Assembly (NCBI GenBank): GCA_016929365.1
Contig: JAFGIZ010000305.1
Location: 1 to 14,408 of the forward strand
Reading direction: 5' to 3'
Length of the DNA: 14,408 nucleotides
Origin: Lentisphaerota bacterium
Lineage (GTDB): Bacteria > Verrucomicrobiota > Kiritimatiellia > UBA8416 > JAFGIZ01
Under the pieces are notes generated by a model. The model had not been told where the DNA came from, made no database searches, and saw nothing but the letters and a program-made list of their open reading frames with translations. Shown one piece after another: positions 12,570 through 14,408 of this stretch; positions within the stretch are counted from its first letter, which is position 1, and the number at the start of each line of letters is the position of its first letter. Both the position numbers and the translations under genes were made by a program.

Positions 12570-14329
12570 TGAACTTCTGGACGTTTCTTAAAATCCTGGG
12601 CGCGCTGGTCTACACCCTGCTGCCCTACCTCGGCCTGCTCTGGGGCGTCACCCCCGCCCGGACCGGCCGCCGCCTGCCGGTCCGCCTCCTGCCCGCCGCC
12701 TGTTTTATGGCCGTTGCGCTCTTCTGCGTCACCGGCGTCGCCGTCGCGGCCCGGAGTTTCGATCTTTATCTCCAGGTCCATGCGCTGCTCTGCATCCCCG
12801 CGGCGCTCGTCGTCCTGGCCCGTTTCCGCCATGACCGCGAGCGGCCGGCCGTCGGCCTGGAGCCCGGCGACCGCTGGCTTTTGGCCATCCTCGCTGCGGC
12901 GCTCCTCGTCCGCCTGCTGCCGCTTTTCTCCGTGGGTGAATGCCTCGGTTCGGGCGACGCGCGCTTCCACAATATCCTTGCCCGCAAAATCCTGGTCGAA
13001 CGGCGCCTCGGCGCCACCTGGGAACCGTTCGCGCCGGTCGGCATCATGTATCCGCAGGGCACGCATCTGCTGACCGCCTTCGTGGCGCAGGTTGCCGGCT
13101 GTCCCGTGCACCAGGCCTTTACCGGGCTGCTCGTGATCATCGGCGCCCTCACCGCCGGCCTGATTCATCATCTCGCGCGCAGCACCTTCGGCACCGCCGA
13201 CTCGGCCAACTGGGCGGCGGGCTGCTATGCGTTCCTGCCGCTCTGGGGCAGCCTCGATTACCTCCGCTGGGGCGGACTGCCCAACGCGCTCGGCATGGCC
13301 TTCCTCTGCCTGGCGCTGATCTTCGTACTGGTTAATACCCGGCCCGATCCGCCCGTTCCGGAACGCACCATCCTCGCCGCGGTCTTCTGCCTTGTCGCCG
13401 TGATGCTCGTGCACCACTACACGTCCGTCGTCGCCGCGGTGACGATCCTGTTCGGCGCCGTCTTTACGGCGCACCGTCCGCTGCGCCGCACGCTGCTTCT
13501 CGTTGCGGCGGGCGCCGCGCTCTTCGGCGCCCCCCTTGCCCTTGCGCGCGCCGTCTCCGTTTCGGGCGAACTGGGCAACACCAGCGTCCTCCTGTTCCGC
13601 GAACCGCTGATCACGCCCTGGAACGCGATCCAGTGGATCAACCCCATCTTCATCGCCGCCTTCATCGCCGCCGTCGTGCTGGCCCGCCGCACACCCTGGA
13701 ACGCGCGCCAGCTCTTTATGCTGGCCTGGTTCGCCGGGCTGCTGACGGCTTTCGTCGCCCTCGAATACCTGTACCGCGCGGGCGTGCTGATCGCGACCGG
13801 CGGCCGCGACTGTTTCACCGCGCTCACCCCCAGCCGCATGGCCACCAACCTGGTGTATCCCATGAGCGTGCTGTGCGGCTTTGTGCCCCGCTCCGCGTCC
13901 TGGCGCCGCTACCGCCCGCTCTGGATCGCCGGCCTCGGCGCGCTGGCCCTCCTGACCGCCGTGCTGAACTGGAGCATGCAGCGCACGCTCGGCGTCTTCC
14001 CCGCCGCCGCCCGGGCCGGCGCGTGGCTGCAGGCCAACACCCCGCGCCAGGCCATGCTGGTCGGCCGCATGCCCCAGCTGGAATACCTCGCCTGGCGCGA
14101 AACGAGCCACCCGCCCCTGCCCGCCTCCGAAGCCCGCCGGCATCCCGCCGTTCTGGCCAAGGCCCGGCGCCCTTATATCCACCAGTGGCTCGCCTGGTCG
14201 GAACAGACCGGCCGGCCGGTGTACTTCCTGCGGCCGCCCGGCGCCCCCGTGCCGCGCTCGCTCCGTCCCGTCTTTCGTAACGCGCGCGTGGCCGTGTACA
14301 CCGCGGCCGGAGGAGCCCCGTCGCCATGA
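12569..14329 (+). CDS. Large multi-pass membrane protein, probable GT-C glycosyltransferase
   Basis: This gene encodes a 586-residue integral membrane protein with about a dozen hydrophobic segments spread from residue 5 to about 480 and a soluble C-terminal segment of about 100 residues. An extracytoplasmic loop with SVGECLGSGDARFHN (121-135) places Asp130 and His134 where GT-C enzymes carry metal or catalytic residues, and IMYPQGTHLLTAF follows. No family can be named with certainty. The ATG at 12569 overlaps the preceding stop by one base, and its own stop overlaps the following start by four, so it is the middle member of a coupled operon. This context supports a role in building or decorating a surface glycan or glycoprotein. 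Alternatives are an O-antigen ligase or polymerase-like protein. Confidence 0.65.
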   Translation: MNFWTFLKILGALVYTLLPYLGLLWGVTPARTGRRLPVRLLPAACFMAVALFCVTGVAVAARSFDLYLQVHALLCIPAALVVLARFRHDRERPAVGLEPGDRWLLAILAAALLVRLLPLFSVGECLGSGDARFHNILARKILVERRLGATWEPFAPVGIMYPQGTHLLTAFVAQVAGCPVHQAFTGLLVIIGALTAGLIHHLARSTFGTADSANWAAGCYAFLPLWGSLDYLRWGGLPNALGMAFLCLALIFVLVNTRPDPPVPERTILAAVFCLVAVMLVHHYTSVVAAVTILFGAVFTAHRPLRRTLLLVAAGAALFGAPLALARAVSVSGELGNTSVLLFREPLITPWNAIQWINPIFIAAFIAAVVLARRTPWNARQLFMLAWFAGLLTAFVALEYLYRAGVLIATGGRDCFTALTPSRMATNLVYPMSVLCGFVPRSASWRRYRPLWIAGLGALALLTAVLNWSMQRTLGVFPAAARAGAWLQANTPRQAMLVGRMPQLEYLAWRETSHPPLPASEARRHPAVLAKARRPYIHQWLAWSEQTGRPVYFLRPPGAPVPRSLRPVFRNARVAVYTAAGGAPSP

Positions 14330-14408
14330 AAACCGATGCCGCCGTCTATCGCACCCTCTCCACGCTAATCCTGATCTGCCTCGGCATCGCCGTCGCCGCC
14401 GCCCTGCT
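14326..14408 (+). CDS. Membrane protein, N-terminus only (cut by window end)
   Basis: The first 27 codons of a further gene are visible. The ATG at 14326 overlaps the preceding stop (ATGA) and follows GGAGGAG at 14309-14315. The peptide MKTDAAVYRTLSTLILICLG, continuing IAVAAALL, is a short charged start followed by a hydrophobic helix, so it is a membrane or exported protein in the same operon. Nothing more can be said about its function. Confidence 0.75.
   Translation, partial: MKTDAAVYRTLSTLILICLGIAVAAAL

Noticed and set aside
11013..14182. Long open frames on the minus strand opposite the GT-C genes (11013-12527 and 12365-14182)
   Set aside because: Their translations are strings of Gly, Glu, Arg, Ala and Gln without any fold or motif, as expected for antisense frames of GC-rich genes; the plus-strand genes have clear membrane segments and overlaps.

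Overview
The window is a GC-rich bacterial chromosome fragment. The secreted GEVED-domain protein at 586-1704, with its 'STNL...NPLPGRSFYLI' type C-terminus, and the mix of Shine-Dalgarno and apparently leaderless gene starts suggest a free-living Gram-negative bacterium, possibly of the PVC group (Verrucomicrobiota/Kiritimatiellota). That placement is only inference. An OmpA-type periplasmic domain supports a diderm envelope.

Left block (1-2600). This part is visibly less GC-rich and looks accessory. It holds the 3' end of katG, a frameshifted rubredoxin-like remnant, a secreted GEVED protein, and a RelB/DinJ-YafQ toxin-antitoxin pair. Two direct copies of a roughly 60-bp palindromic repeat flank the secreted-protein gene. 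The block ends at a tRNA-Glu(CTC) gene on the minus strand, whose 3' end is the arm of a perfect 12-bp inverted repeat.

Middle block (2700-9950). A hotdog-fold thioesterase and an NCS2 purine permease come first. They are followed on the minus strand by what I consider the most interesting locus. It reads, in transcription order: a membrane-anchored alpha/beta hydrolase; a 660-residue protein with a predicted cytoplasmic Roadblock/LC7-like domain, one membrane segment, two internal repeats and an OmpA-like C-terminus; a 370-bp intergenic region; a Ras-like small GTPase; and a sigma-54 enhancer-binding activator. The intergenic region contains a consensus sigma-54 promoter, a potential structured RNA and a very strong GC hairpin. 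The inferred scheme is a cell-wall-attached Roadblock protein that controls a small GTPase, which in turn signals to a sigma-54 activator. Part of its output may be the RNA or leader made next to its own genes.

Right block (9950-14408). A PHP-family histidinol-phosphatase is followed by a translationally coupled series of large GT-C-type membrane proteins, the last cut by the window edge. These probably build or decorate a cell-surface glycan. Several starts here lack a Shine-Dalgarno sequence and sit just after a sigma-70-like -10 box, suggesting leaderless mRNAs.
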